Source: Syngnathus acus (taxonomy: Eukaryota; Chordata; Actinopteri; Syngnathiformes; Syngnathidae). Taken from it: a stretch of 64,000 nt of DNA. Positions 33,701-48,700 of the stretch are shown one piece after another; the stretch's first letter is position 1; each line of letters starts with the position of its first letter. The position numbers and the translations under genes are program-made. The stretch is taken from the NCBI RefSeq assembly GCF_901709675.1, contig NC_051107.1:1605501-1669500 (forward strand). Direction: 5' to 3'. Below the pieces are notes generated by a model. It saw nothing but the letters and a program-made list of their open reading frames with translations. It was not told the DNA's origin and searched no databases.

Positions 33701-36700
33701 ACCTTTAGTGCCCACATCACCCTTCAGGCCCTGGGAAAAAAATGGAGATTCCAATCTTAAATTGTAGGAAGATAAGATTTCCTTCATACCTTAACTCCAG
33801 GTGGACCGTCCTCGCCCTTCTCGCCTTTATCACCGTCAAATCCCGGGTAGCCTCGCTCACCCTGCAACAAACACAATGGAGAGAATGTGTCAGGCATGTT
33901 CTCGAGAACCCCGCAAAGGGTAGACGCCGCTCACCGGGTCGCCTTTGTTGCCTTTCAAGCCACGAGGTCCATGCATTTGAAGCGTACTCCCCTACGGTGT
34001 AGAATAAATCAATAATCAGCTATTTATCAATGAAAAAAACGTTGATAGCTTCCCAATTTGAGAAAAAGAAAAAACATACCCGTTCTCCTCTGATGCCTTG
34101 CAACCCACGTTCACCCTGGCAGTTACACATAAAAAACAAAAAACACCATGATGCCAAGGACAACTTTACATTTATGGAAAAGAACCGTTACCTTGACACC
34201 TTTGAAACCACGTAAACCTTTGGAGCCCTAAAAAAAAACAAAGTCGAGTCTAAAGTTAGCATCATTGGCAATTTAGCAATTCAAATGGAACAAAGTCCTC
34301 ACGATAAGTCCTGGCCCTCCTTTCACGCCCGGGGCTCCTTGGTTGCCCTGAAATAGAAACCATGAGATTTTTCGTACCTCATGACAGCATTCTACTGAGT
34401 TGAAAAAAAAAAAACCCAATACAAAATAAATCTCACCCTTTTTCCAGGGAAGCCAGTGAAACCCCGAGGCCCCGGCTCTCCTGGAATTCTTTCCCCCTAG
34501 GGCGAGTACATTTTTCAATTGTTACCATTATTTTCTTTATTATTTATTTCAAAATATTCACCTTTTCTCCTTTTACTCCTGGTACACCGGGAGATCCCTG
34601 TATCGGAAAAGAATGATGTCATAAGAATTTAACAGGAAATCTTTCGCTTCTTTCACGAAACTGCAAAATGTCATTTCAGTTTTTTGTGTGAAACTTCCCA
34701 TTTGTTTCAAAAGTCCAACTACATCAAAAAACAAAGACGGTAGCGTGCTTACATCAGGTCCTGGTGCTCCAGGAGGTCCCGTGCCTCCCAGCGCTCCATT
34801 TTTCCCCCGTTTCCCTCGCTCACCCTGCGTCAGTGCACACAGCAAACATTGCATCACTTTCAAAGTACAGCGGTGACATAGGGCCGTACCTCTCGACCGG
34901 GCTCTCCGGGGGCCCCCGGGGGTCCTTTGATGCCCGGAAACCCCTGGATGCCTGCGCTTCCGCGGATGCCTTGGATTCCCTGAGCCCCCGGTGGCCCCGG
35001 CTCTCCTGGTTCACCCTGAGTTGATGAGTCAGAATTGTTTTGATTTTAATTGCTTTCAAAACAAACAGAGTTTGATTACTATTCTTCGAACGAGCGTGAA
35101 AACATTTGGAACGTAAACAAAAGCTTCAGCTGGCAAATGCTTTGAAATAATTGCCTTGCAATTATGTGTTGAAATCACACTCACTCAGAAAATTAAATGG
35201 TCGGAAATTAAAATAGCAGCCAGACGCAAAGTTAATCAAAGTTAAAGTGATTGTGCTGTCATTAATTGTATTTTTTAAAGAAGATGTGTCACCTTGTTGC
35301 CAGGCCGACCGGCTTGCCCTTCGGGCCCTCGGTGGCCGCTCCCCGGCTCTCCCTGAACACACGACTTCAATGATAATCTTGTTGAATAATAAATGACGTA
35401 CATACAAGCGTATACAGAGTACCTTTTGTCCTTTCTCGCCAACGCCCCCCTGCAAACATCAAGAAGAACACGCAGGAGAGTCAGACAGCACCTTGACGTT
35501 GTTAAAAGCGGGAGACGTGAGGGAAAGAAATGCATTTGCTGGCGTTGCTTAACAAGGGGAATTATTCATGCGCGTGCTTCATTAATCGAGCCGGCATCAA
35601 AAGAGCAGGAAGGCCGGACTCCCCCAGCTCTGATGCAACACCGAAAGCGTGGGCGACGACCGCACGCTTTCGTTTAAGGGGACGATTTTTTTGTCTGCAT
35701 CTTCCCAAACTTTATTTTAAAGTTCCATGAGTGATACTGCTAGAAAAACATATCAGGGCTAATTATTTTAACATGTTTAGGCCGAAACCCCCCCCAAAAC
35801 ATTCGGACTTTGAAAAACATGTAAAATTGACCATATTTGGACATATGCGGTCTCGAACTGAAAGCGTTGATATGCATTCTTCGAAGAATGCTGCCAAAAT
35901 TGAAACATTGATGTCATATAAAAACCCAGTGCTAAGTTTAATCCAGATCTGATCCTAATCGTGCTGTAATGTAAACGTGAGCCTATGCATGGTGCTTAAT
36001 AGAGACGTTCCATACCACTTTTTTTCCCCAGACTGAGTTCTCAATTCTTGCATAGTCACTGATGAGCGAGTACCCATACCACCGCCATCCATGAGCGAAT
36101 CCAACATTTTTACGATTTGACATTAAAATTGTGTTTATTTACCTTGGGACCTTGGATTCCATCCTCACCCGGTTGTCCCTTTATAATGCAAGACATGTCC
36201 ATGTATCAATAAATGACTTACTTTGAATACACAGTAGTATCCTGATTAATGTTTGCTGGCCATTACCTTGAGGTAAAAATAGTCAGGATGGTACGGGTAA
36301 GGCTGCCCACCTTCTTCCCCGCCCGTCCTCTCCATCTCAGCCCTCCTCCTCTCCCACTCCTCCCTCCCCCGTTGCCTCTCCAGCTCGCCCTCCTCTTCTT
36401 CCTCCCGGTCCACATCTTCCTCCTGCGTCGCCCAGTCGCCACTCCAATCCTCATCATCCGGGCCGGGCCCTTCCCCTGCACTTTGTGCGAATGGATCGGT
36501 CTCAACTTGTCGCTGGCTTCGTTGTCCGCTGTCCGAGTTCCTTCTCTACAAAGTCGTCATTAATGACTAATGACTTTTGTTTTGTACATGCTAGCGCCAC
36601 CACCTGGCTGCTTCAGACACTTACCTTTGAGTCAGACCAGTTTCTCTTGACCCTGATTGACAGCACCTGTCAAGTGATGCTTGTCAGCAAAATATTCAAA

Positions 36701-39700
36701 TACAGAATTGTGACTTTGTGTGTGGAAAAAAAAACAAGCCAGAGACAAAGTTAAATAAAAAAAATTTATATTGAAAATTTTCACCAGTGACACTCAAGGA
36801 GTAGTTTCCATAACATCTTCTTTAAATAAATAAAAAGTACACCAAAAATATGTATAAAGGAGTGTCAGGTTGTTTTAATGTGATACGAGTCTTTATAAAT
36901 AACTTATAACAAGTTGTCGGTTGTGACATCCAAGGCGCTTGTCTCCACTTTATTTGCATTTTCCTTTGTTGTTGTGTTCCCTTAAGAAGCATTACAACTC
37001 TATGGTCGCATTCTGTAATTAAGAGACATCCTGTTTAAAAGATAAAAAAAATGTACTGTTACTATTGTCGTATTATAAAAGTGTGCTCATTCCCATTCAG
37101 CCAAGCTTTAAAATCATGCTGCGGCTTTCATGCTTTAAAACGACGGGGATTGTTGCTACTGGTGAAAATTTTCAAGCCTTGCATTTCAAGACGTGCCGTG
37201 ACGTGCATGCAAGTTGTGTGTGTGTGTGTTAAGCCAATGAGGAATCCACCTTGTCTGACTCCTGCGTGGTGATGGGAGGAGATGGCAGCGACGGCTCATC
37301 CTGTTTCCGGCAAAAAAAAAAAAAAAAAAAAAAATTTTCACACAGGTCATAATGTTTAGCTCAACAGTCACTAACCTTTTCATCCGGTGTTGGATAAATT
37401 TGCTTGTTTTTATGCGTCAGATGACACGATAGAACTAATCTGCTGTGACTTCCGAGAAGGTCGCGCTAAAAATCATGAACTCCGCTTTCCAAGTTCCTAA
37501 CGCCTAAAAGTTAATTGAAATATCACCTAAATGTTAATTGAACGATGTGGGCAGCGAGGACGACTGCATGGGCCGCTAATTAATATTATCGGAAGTAGGT
37601 GTGCAATTAATCGTCTCCTTCCCAGAGATGATGTTGTGATTAAAAGGGCGTCTGACAGGCCCGTTAACGAGAAAGCGCCCGCCCGTACGTCATCCGACAT
37701 CACTGAGTTTCAAACGAGGCCGCCGCCTACCTCGTCCTGCTCGAGCTCACGGCGGGCGACGTGAAGGTCCTCCTCCGACTGCTCGCTCGTCTGGGAGGAG
37801 ATGAGAGTGTTGATGATATGTTAGCGAGTCAAAGGCAGCACGAGTGTGACATGAGCATGCTCCGTCTCATTTACCGGGGGCCGCGTCGGCCTGGAACGTC
37901 GTCCTTTATTTCCTTTGCCCTGGTTAGCAGGCGGGAAGAGCGATTTTTAAGAAGGGCTAGATGTTTCTCCACATATGACCGCGTGTTATTTACCTTCCCT
38001 CGTTCTCTGTTCTGTCTCTTGTGTCCTGCGCTTTTCTTTCCCGTGTGCGCTCGGGCGAGCGGGGCCGCCTGGACGACACTTCCGGCTTGGGCGGAAAGCG
38101 TCTGCCAGAACACATGAATGCATAAATGTGAGGAGACCAACTTGGTAACTGAATAACGAACCTGATTTGAAGTTTCATTTAAAGTAGAATCGACTTGAAT
38201 CCGATTTGTTTCGGTTGAAGATGTTCCATTCATGTGCGGCGTCCATAACATTGGACCCTCCGTAGTTTCGTTCCATGAGTCCTTTATGTGGGGAAAAAAA
38301 AAAAAGAGGAACTGTTTTGTACATTTCGTGATAGTTTACTGGAGCGTTACTCACAGGCTGCGTAGGTTGGTCCAACTCAAATTCCTCAACGCTGTCCACT
38401 TGCGCCAATAAGTCAATCTTTAGAGAGCTCTGCCGAAACAATGGAAGCAGAGCTTAAGACGCCTTCACTCATAATCTGTGAATTCACACCACGTACGGTG
38501 TATTCCGTTATGACGTTGGAAGTTTGCGTATCTTCCTTCCGCTCGGTTATCTTGTGAAGCAGCTCCTCTATGCCGTCCTGCAGCAGCCTGTCGATCAAAA
38601 CCTTCAGCAAAGGAAGCTGGGACAAAAGCAAACACAATGGAGCTCCATAGAGAACAAGAAAGACCCGAGAAGAATCTGCAGGTAGAAACCGCAGACCCAC
38701 CTTGATGCCGTATGTTTCAAACATGGCTTCAACGTCCTGGAGAAGAAAAGAGCAAATCATACCGCTGAGGTACTTTTTCACTTCAAACACTTGAGCAGGA
38801 ACACAACCTTCATTTCCAGTGATTTCCCAGAGGCGCCGGCATCACCCTATTGAAAAAAAAAAATAGTCAATGACTAACATACTGTACTTGTATTTCAACT
38901 TCCACTTGGCCGTGACTGTACCTTTTCTCCTCTCATGCCTGCGTCTCCTTTATCTCCCTGCAAAGACAAACTAGAAAATCAGAAACTGTATTTACACTTT
39001 AAAACCAAACTGCGTGCTACCTTTATTCCTGGCGAGCCCTGAACACACAAAAGAGACAAAGAGGAAGGCAATATTGGTTTAGGCAGTTACTGGCACACAG
39101 CAGCGCGAGACACTTACAGTAGCTCCCGGAGGACCCATGGGGACGGGAAAGGCTTGGCGGATTTCGTCAATGGTGGCGCCCTGTGAATGGCTTGTCAGTT
39201 GAATTCAATGCAAAAGACACCAGGGGATCATTTTCTTACCTCTGCAGTCACGAGGACCTGTTTACCGGGCAAACCTGGAGATCCCGGTTCTCCTTTACCC
39301 CCATCTTTGCCCTGTAATTGAACAAGACTCAGGTTTTGTTCCTTTGGCTGTTTTATTTAAACTTAAAACTACTCACGTTTGCTCCCGTGTATCCTTTCTC
39401 CCCCTGGAATGAGAGAAAAGTGTCAATTGCTACCCAAAAAAAAAATCCCTAAAACTAATTTTGTTGTTCTGTCAGTGATACTAGTGGGGACCTTTTTGCC
39501 TTCTTCCCCTTTTTGTCCTCCCTCTCCCTGCAAAAAAAAATGGATGCTAAATTTGAAATCACGCTAGCAAAACAAGCCAGAGTTCTTCTGTCAAAATTCT
39601 CCTCACATCGTTCCCCGGGAGTCCTCGCTTGCCGTCAATGCCGGCTCGTCCCTGGAAAGTAAACAAAACAGAAGACTCAATGAACAACCCATGTGGAAAA

Positions 39701-42700
39701 ATGATATTCGAGGAATAATTGATGATTCTTATAATAGCTTCACCGGAGTTCCTGGTAATCCTGGCATTCCGGCAATCCCAATCCGACCCTGTTCGCCTTG
39801 CTCGCCTTTCTACGGAAAACAGGAAGCAATCGAATTGTGAATTTTTAAATGTTTTGTTCATTGCTTTTTTTTAATGGGTGGTTCTCAGAAAGTATGGTCT
39901 AGAAGTTTGACATGAGAAAAAAACAAAACAGTTGTAAATAGTTGGTGACACCTTGTGGACACAAGGAAACGAACAGAAACTTTTGTAAAGAGCACGTCAC
40001 GAACAGGAAGTGGTCACGATGGCTATTTTTCACCACTCCAAATAAATTCCCACACAATAGCCACAAATGTCAGCCAAATTATGTCAGCAGTATTCCAAGC
40101 AGTGAAATTTGATGATCGGTTCTAAAGGGTAGAAAATATGGACTTTGAAAGTGGGTCATGTGACCATCACGTTGGACCATGCATTCACCCGAACACTTAC
40201 TGAGCCAGGCTCTCCTTTTAGTCCCTGCTCCCCCTGCAAAAAAAACTAATGTTAAGCGGTTATAAAAGTAGACGTACGGGAAAATAAAATATTTATGTAA
40301 CCTTTTCGCCTGGTTTTCCGGGTGTACCATTAAGCCCGTCCTTTCCGGAACCACCCTGCCCACAGTCACGTATACGCATGAGTGTCAACAATTGTGACAA
40401 TATAGATGTTTTATGAAATTTGGACACCAACCAAAGAGGATCCTGGAAGTCCAGGTTTACCCTCAGGACCCTGCGAACAAGCAGAAGATATGAAGTTTAA
40501 AGGTATTTGTTCTCACACAACTTTCAATGACTCCTACGAGAACGGGAAATGGGACGCTCACTCTTGGTCCAGGTAGGCCGACTTCTCCTCTTGAACCCGG
40601 CTCGCCGGGCTCACCCTGACGGAAACAGGATAAGACGTTTTTTAGAGAGGCAGATGAAATTGCCTTGGGAGAATTAAACAAATATGATATTGATAAAGAC
40701 ACCTTGATCACCCGGGCGAAGATATTGTCTCGTAGCGTCTGTCAAAAAACAACAACAAACAGAGCATTTATTTCTTGTTTGCCGCCTTATTGTCTCGATT
40801 TTACGAGCGCGACTGCAACAAACGGGCCTGTTAAACATGACCGGACTGATGAGAAGCTGTCACACGCGACTATAAAAGGTTTGTTTACTTGCGTTCCGGG
40901 AGGTCCAGGTTTTCCCTTTGTGACGACAGCAGACACGCGTGCGCGCACACAGAGAAAAAAACAAACTGTTAAAAATCACATCGATAGGACATCATGTGAA
41001 AAATTTGCAGGAAATAGAATATGCGCCGAAGCATGATGAACACAATAAAGGCCAAAACAAAGATATCGAAATTGCAATCGCGATGACAAAGCAAAGCGGC
41101 GGGTCAGAGCGCACGTACGCACCGGTTCGCCTTTGTCGCCTTTTTCGGCGTCAAGCCCCTAGAGGAAGACAAAGAAATTTCATTACAGGTAATCATGAAA
41201 CGTTAGCATTGACAAGTGACAATTACACCGAGAAATGTTTTATTATTTTAATTGTGAGGAGATCTCACCGGCTGGCCAGCGTTTCCAATATCTCCTTTCT
41301 CTCCTCGCGTTCCCGGTTGCCCTGCTAGCCCTTGAGAGCCCTGATAGAAAATTAATGAAACAGAAACAATAGGTGACTTGATCATTTATATTTTTGCAAT
41401 TTTGTAGAACCGCAAAAGATAAAATACCCTTATTCCTGGGTCGCCGGATGCTCCTTGTGGTCCTTGCTCGCCCTTTAAAAGACAACATGAGTTGAACAAT
41501 TTAATAATTTAATTTAAAAAAAATATTTGGACTGGTATGGCACCTTCATCCCTTGTTCTCCTTTAATTCCAGCTTCCCCCTACACATACAAAAACATTTA
41601 AGAAAATGTCATTCTAGCAATTATATAAGGAACAGAGAAAAAAAAATTAAGCTGTTAATAAATGCGATAAACTTGTTTCATGTCTGTGACAACCTCATGT
41701 GATTTACTTACATCTTTACCTCTTAATCCTGTTTCTCCAGGATTTCCAGGTGGGCCCAAATCCCCTTTGTCACCTTTGGAGCCATCCTGTCCCTGTTCAA
41801 GATATTATTTGGAATACTATAATTTTGATACACAGCTTGACATTTTTTGTTTTTATTACCTTTGCTCCTGGTTTTCCAGATAAACCAACATTTCCCTGTG
41901 AATGAGAGCAATATTAAAAAAAAAATGGCGGATGAGTTATTCAGGGACTCACCCGTTCCCCGTTTTCTCCCTTTGGTCCCCCTTGTCCTGGAATCCCAAA
42001 ACCTGGACTACCCTGCAAGTACACAATAATTAAACCAGAGCTGCACATTCCCATTTTCCACATTTCATACTTTTTAATGATCCAACCTTTTCTCCTTTGT
42101 CTCCGGGTTCCCCTTTTGGTCCCAGAGGGCCCGCGGGACCGATTGGACCGATGTCTCCCTGTAGGACGGGAAATGTGACACATCAGTCGGAGACTTTTGA
42201 AAAGAAGACTAGCGTCTCTGAAGGGGTTGCGCTCACTGAGTCATTCAGTCCAATTGTACAAAGCTAATGAGAGGAGAGGTCTTAATTGTGTTTGATTGGC
42301 AGGCCCAGAGGAGAACACACAACGGTAACGGGTTCCAAAACGATAAGCACTACCCCTTCCTTACATGGTGGATTCGTCTTCATAAACAGCATGAAGTACT
42401 CACCCGGACGCCTTTTTTGCCAGTTGGACCAATATTCTGCCATGACACAACCACGAGAATATTCAGAGCCGAAATTTGACAACATAACTAGCAAAAAAAT
42501 AAAAATTACAAAACGTGGTCTTACACCGTTGGCAGTGTCTCCAGGGGCTCCTCTTGGGCCTTCGTCCCCCTTAAGACCGATCGGTCCTGTCGGTCCCTGG
42601 GAGAAATAGTATGCATTCAACACTGACGGAGCTAGGGGGGAATTTGTGGGGGTACTGCCCCCCCTGAAAATATGCTCGACGTGACAGGCCAGCAAAGAAA

Positions 42701-45700
42701 AAAATTCAAATTTGAAGAACCGCTTTGATATCTTTGCATGGAAATAATTGTCTGACGCATTTAGCGCTTATCTTGTCGACTTTTTCGATCAACAAAAAGG
42801 GCATTAAAACAAATAGGGCGACAGCATCTCGGTGACAATCTCACCGGGAGGGGAAGTGAGGTGAGGGGGCCGCCTCAAATTAAAAATCAGTGATGCGGGA
42901 CAAAATGTGTGAAAGATAATCATTGAAGCTTTGACGACATGCCTCTTGTGTAATCACCGGCTTCTCTCATCGAGGCTAATTTAAGAGGTGCAATGACAAT
43001 GTCCGTCTATATATTCTAGTCCAATTTGAAACATAATGCCTCGGCCTATTCAGTCAAATCTGAAGTGCATTTTCTCATCATCACTAATAACACTCACTGT
43101 TGGTCCTTCTGGTCCACTCGGTCCCCTCTCGCCTCGTTCACCCTAAGAAGAAATGCATTTCTTCATTTAAGACTCACTTTCAGACGGCATATTTTAGTCC
43201 AGCTGATGAGTCATTCCCATGATAAAACTGATCGGGAGTGTATTTGGATGTGGACTCACTTTGTCCCCTTGCTCCCCTTTGAATCCCTTTTTCCCCTGCG
43301 GACACAATAAAACTAACAGTGATTCATTATTTCATGGCCAATTACTCAAAAATCATTAAGCAGCAGTTAGCGTGTTTATCTTGTGAGCGTTAATTAGCAT
43401 TCTGGCCAAAATACGAATGGGCGTGGCTCAATACGCACCCGAGGTCCAATGGCTCCTTGGATGCCTTGTTCTCCAAGTTCACCCTGGACATATACATCCC
43501 AAATGAAATGAAATAAAAGGAAGTAAAATCACGTATTGAGTACCTTGGGGCCGACTGGTCCCGCTACGCCCGCATTTCCCTGCAAAATATAAACATGGAT
43601 GAAATTTGGTGATGGGACGGCAGTAAGACAAAAAATATATATTTAACAAGTATAAAATGAATGAACAGAGGACAACGAAGATGGCTGCTACATTCAATAT
43701 GCTCAGGAAAGCAGCTTACAGGGGTGTCAAACAAATTTTTTTGGCGGGCCGCATTGTAGTCATAGCTTCTTTCAGAGGGCAATTATGAATGTATGAGCAC
43801 CTCATGTTATATACAGTAAAAGCTACAAAACAAACTGACAAATAACTCGTTTTCAAATCTAGTCAAATATTTTTAAAAAAAGATATTAAAAGTGAAGACA
43901 ATTTGCAATTCTAGTAATGACACGAATTTGATGCACAATTTGTCTTTGCGGGCCACATAAAATGATGTGGAGGGCCGTATCTGGCCCCCGGGCCTTGAGT
44001 TTGACACCAGTAGCGTAAAGGATAAAACTGAGTATTTTTGGGCGCAATACCTTCTCTCCCGGCTCTCCACGGGACCCCTGAGAACCTTGCAGGCTATATT
44101 CGCATTCACCCTGCAAAAATTCACATTTAGAGAAAATAGACACCACCGGCATTTTGAGAGCAAGATCAATGTTTGTTAACACTTGCCTTGTCTCCTTTCG
44201 GACCCGGTGAGCCCGGTGTCCCGTTGATGCCGATTGGACCGGGCAACCCTGCGACACCCTTGACGGTGGTGGCAAACAGAATTTTTTTTTTGTAACGTGT
44301 ATTTTAATGCTGATCCTATCCGCACTTACATTGCTTCCAGCTTCTCCCGTGTCGCCCTTTGTGCCCGGCTTCCCACGTAAACCCTTTCAAGTGAACATAT
44401 GATGACGTCATTTAAAGTCCAATCAAAATGAGTCGCAGGATTGTCGGGTACCTTTTCTCCTGGCTCTCCAGGGTCCCCCTTCAAAAATAAAGTACAACAC
44501 AGTGAATAAGTGGCTGTACATGTAAAAGTTCAACTCTGATGCTTTTCTTACCTTGATAGATATTCCTGGCGGTCCTGCTGGACCAGGCATACCCGGGACT
44601 CCGATGACTCCGGGAATACCAGGAGGTCCCTGGGCACCCTATCACATTTTTTTTCTCTTTTATATCAAAACCTATTCTTGAAAAAAATCCCCTAAAATTC
44701 ATCAGCGCTAGACTCACTGAGGATCCTGGTTCTCCTTTTTGGCCAGGGATGAAGTTTGCATCTGGGGCTGCTATCACATAACCCGGCTCTCCCTGTGAAG
44801 AGAAACAAAACGCGCATGATGATTGCTCCACATATACGTACATTCAAATATCCCAAAACTTACTCTCTCTCCTCTCTGGCCTTTGGGACCAGGGAGACCA
44901 TGAGGACCCTGTTGAATCGCAAGAATAGTCACAATTCATTTAAGCGCATGTTTTCAGTGTTTTAAGTTTTACCATATCGCCTGGTACACCTGGTGTGCCC
45001 TGAAAAAGAAGAAAATATACATTACACGTGTTAAAACAACAAACACAATGAATTTGTTCCCTTAATTAACTTACCCGTTGGCCGGCGGAACCCGGGGGTC
45101 CAGTTCTTCCTGGGCGTCCAGGCAGCCCAGGAACGCCATCTGTTCCAGGAGGTCCCTGTCAAAATAAAGCAATACAGCTGAGGCGAAAATATAATAAAAG
45201 TAAAAACAACAACATGACGCTGCAACACATTTAACTGACTTGCGCTCAGTAAAACAATCCAAATGAAATTTGTCAGTGTGTGTATGTGCATCTTACCTTT
45301 TCACCCTTCTCTCCTTTGGTAGAGGTAAAAGGATCAAACTGTCCTAGAGTTTGCCTGAATCGCTACAAAAACATCAAACACGGCAGGTAATGTCGGTAAA
45401 AGAAAAGATTTGTAATGTAAGAAATATTTTGAATGAAACTCACCAAACCTCCTCCCATACCATCCCCCTGAAAGTCCATTGTGGATGTTACTACACATTT
45501 TTATTGTGTTTACACACAATGTTGGCTCAATTAAACTCACCCTTTCTCCTTTCTGGCCCTGGGGAAAAGACAGAAGAACAATTTGAATGCATTTAAAATC
45601 GAAAATAAATGGCACCTGATCAATCTACCTTGACACATTGGCAGGTGGGGGCTTGAGGCAGCTTTGGGTCATCAGTGGGCGTGTCCAGCTGACTCAGCTA

Positions 45701-48700
45701 AAAATAAAGAGGGAGTAATGAAGTGATACTTTGTCATAAAAATTGCACTTTTTCCTTTTACCTCCGGCTTGAACTCGGAGAGGAGCTCCTCGCTGCAGAC
45801 GCTCCCAACGAATTCTCTCTCCACGGAGGGAAAGTCATCGAAGGTCGGCGAGTAGAAGACGTTCTTGTATCGGCCGGGGGCGGCAATTTTACTCAACTCC
45901 CGCAGGTCGGCATTGGTGACCCCTACCGCCAGAATGCTGACGCCTACTCAAAACGTAACAAAGATTAGAAATTGAGGGAGAACTACAGTAAGCTTGTAAG
46001 CGCACTTTTTGACTGACCCAGAGCACGAGCGATCCTGGAGGGAGACTCCACGTCGTCATGGGCCCTGCCGTCTGTTATCAGCACCAGAACATGGGCAACA
46101 TCCTGCCTCATGCCCAGAGACTCTTGAAACATTTCTTGCAGGACATAGCTGATTCCCTTTCCTGTGTTCAGAAAGGCACACAAGTTGAAGAAATGAGATT
46201 TTTCCTGGTGTTTGGTTGGCAGCACAAACCTGTCTTGGTGTTGCCTCCTCCATAGCGTAACGCCATGAGTCCCCTGCGCACAGAGTTCCGGTCTTTGTGA
46301 TCGTTAAGTCGGAATTCAATCCGAGGCTCATCGCTAAAACGAACCACAGCTATCTGAAAGTGACAAGAGAGAATTTCAACTTCATTATGTCTGCAATTCC
46401 CAGCTGTCAGGCAGGATGACGCGCGGCTCATTTAGCAGACACCAACTTGTGCGCCTTCAGGGCCGATGACCGGGAAGTAGGTGACCACCCGAAATATGAA
46501 GTCCTTCATCTTGTCAAAGTTGTTGGCGCCAATACTGGATGATTCATCCACCAGGAACACGATGTCCACTTTGCTACGGCTGCAATCTGGACGAAAACCA
46601 AATGGCTGAGTCAGCAACTATCGCACCCCAACGAGAAAAAAATAAAATACCTGGTTTTGATTGCGCGGGGGTCACTGCGCTTGGTGTTGTCAACAGAGGA
46701 GGGGTCACTGTTGGATGAATTGAGGTTTTATCGGTAGTAATCGGCAACCTAAAAGAATTCTTGGTGCTTCTAGTGGCTGTCTGAGGGGTTATGGTGTTCG
46801 CTTTGACATAAGAGGCTACTGTTGCTGGCTGGGACGTCGGAGGACGCTGTCCCACTGAGATGAGCAGAAACAAAATATTAGAAGCATCACGTAAAACAAA
46901 AGGCGGATGAATCTTGTGAGTCTTCCTTACCAATCCTCTGGTAAACGGTGCTGATTGGTCCCTCCACATGCCCATATAAAGGCCGAATGGAGAAAATGTA
47001 GGTTCTGCGATAGAGGAGATCACCAACTTTGAAGGAGGTGAAACTCGAACCCAGTGTCTCGTTTTTAGTCTCAAACACTGAAACAAAACACATTATTTCA
47101 CTTGAGTGTTTACGCTGCAATTTTAATACACTCGTTGTAATAAGACATCATGCTGTTCATATCAGCTACGTCATTGGCTCAGACCTGAGATGTGTCTCCA
47201 GCTTAGAAGATACCTGGAGACACCCGCCACTGGATTCCAGCTTAGAACAGTGCTGCTGTCGGTGGTGTTCATTGCCGTGAAGCCGGTCACTTTTGGAAGG
47301 TCCACTAAAGTCCAGTTCAAGAGAGAAAAGTCAAAGGGTATATTCATCCTAGTTTCCATGTTCAGAGGATTTGACTAGACCAACTCACATGTCCGTGCTG
47401 TGACCAGCACAGAGCTTCCCTCCTGGCTTCCCGCCATGGAGGACACTTGAATCTTGTAGGCCGAGCCCTCTCGTAGGCTCTTTATAGTGAAGGTTGTAAC
47501 ACCAGCTGGTACCATATGGGACTTTTCTTCTCCCCCTGGTGAAGGATGCAGTAAAACTGGTATGGCAACTGAATTTATTTATAAAGCACTGAATCAAAAG
47601 GCAAAGATTTAAAAAAAAAAAAGAAAAAAGGAAAGTCAGAACTGGTGTTTTATGCTTGCCCCTACGAGCTCCAGTTAAAAGGCGAGCAACAGCACCAGTT
47701 TGGCGTCCAATTTTAAAATGATTGTCTAATTTTGCCAATACAATGAAAACAGCATGGGCCCCAAAATTGAACCCTGTGGAACACCAGTGGGGCAGAGTGC
47801 AATTTAGAGAAACCGAGGCTAACAGATAGGTACAGGTACTGCCTGCCAAATCGGATCCGAGTCACTTTAGAACACTAACCTTAAGGCCACATGGTGTTGC
47901 AAACGAACCACAGAGATACCACAGCAATTCGGAGCATAACATATGAAGAATCTCACCCACGAATTGGACCCAGGAAACTTTGTAGCCTGTTGCACCGGTC
48001 GATTGTTTCCAGGAAAGGGTGACAGAGTTAACACCAGTGTCCACCACTTTGACGTCCTTCACCAGCTGGGGCGGTCCCGAGTCCAAGGCAGCCGCTGAAG
48101 ATTTAAACATGCAATCAAGGCAGGTTATATTTTCCTAAATCTCCACAGCAAACATGAGGAACATCCAATTGTTCGCTACCTGTGACTTGAGTTAAGGAAA
48201 TTTCTGGTCCCTCCGTGTTGCCGTATATTGCACGGACTGTGATCGTGTAGGTGGTTTGTGGGCTCAGGTCAACGATGCGATAGAAGAGAATGCTGTGGTC
48301 CAAGTAGCGTGATTGGGGGCTGCCGTCATCTGCAAACAAAGATGGGAAAATGTGTGACAAAAATCAGGCATATGAGGGTGAATGTGCACGCCATGGACAA
48401 GAACATTTACCAGTGTTCCAGGAGAATTTGTACTCAGTAGCGCCCACTATTGGGCTCCATTGCACTTCTATGGTGGTGCTGGTGTAGGCGGTGACCTCAA
48501 AGCTGGACACGTACCCGAGAGGAGCTGAAAACAAATGTATCAGTTAAACTAAACGGTTGACGTCTATAGTCGCCGATGGTAGTGAATGAGTCCAGGCAAA
48601 TTCAGGTACTGACATGTTCTGAAGGTGGCGGTAAAACCAGGCCCGACCACCGATCCAAAGAGCACGTAGAGAGTCAGGGCGTACTCGGTGTCATGGGCCA

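Noticed and set aside
32545-41905. Gly/Pro-rich open frames on the + strand
   Set aside because: The complement of Gly-X-Y codons also reads Pro/Gly-rich. Splice signals and the frame are only consistent on the - strand.
47536-47956. Possible reverse-transcriptase relic in a collagen intron
   Set aside because: The phrase-like segment around 47750-47830 ('ccctgtggaacaccagtgggg') resembles repeat-derived sequence, but no frame or motif could be supported.
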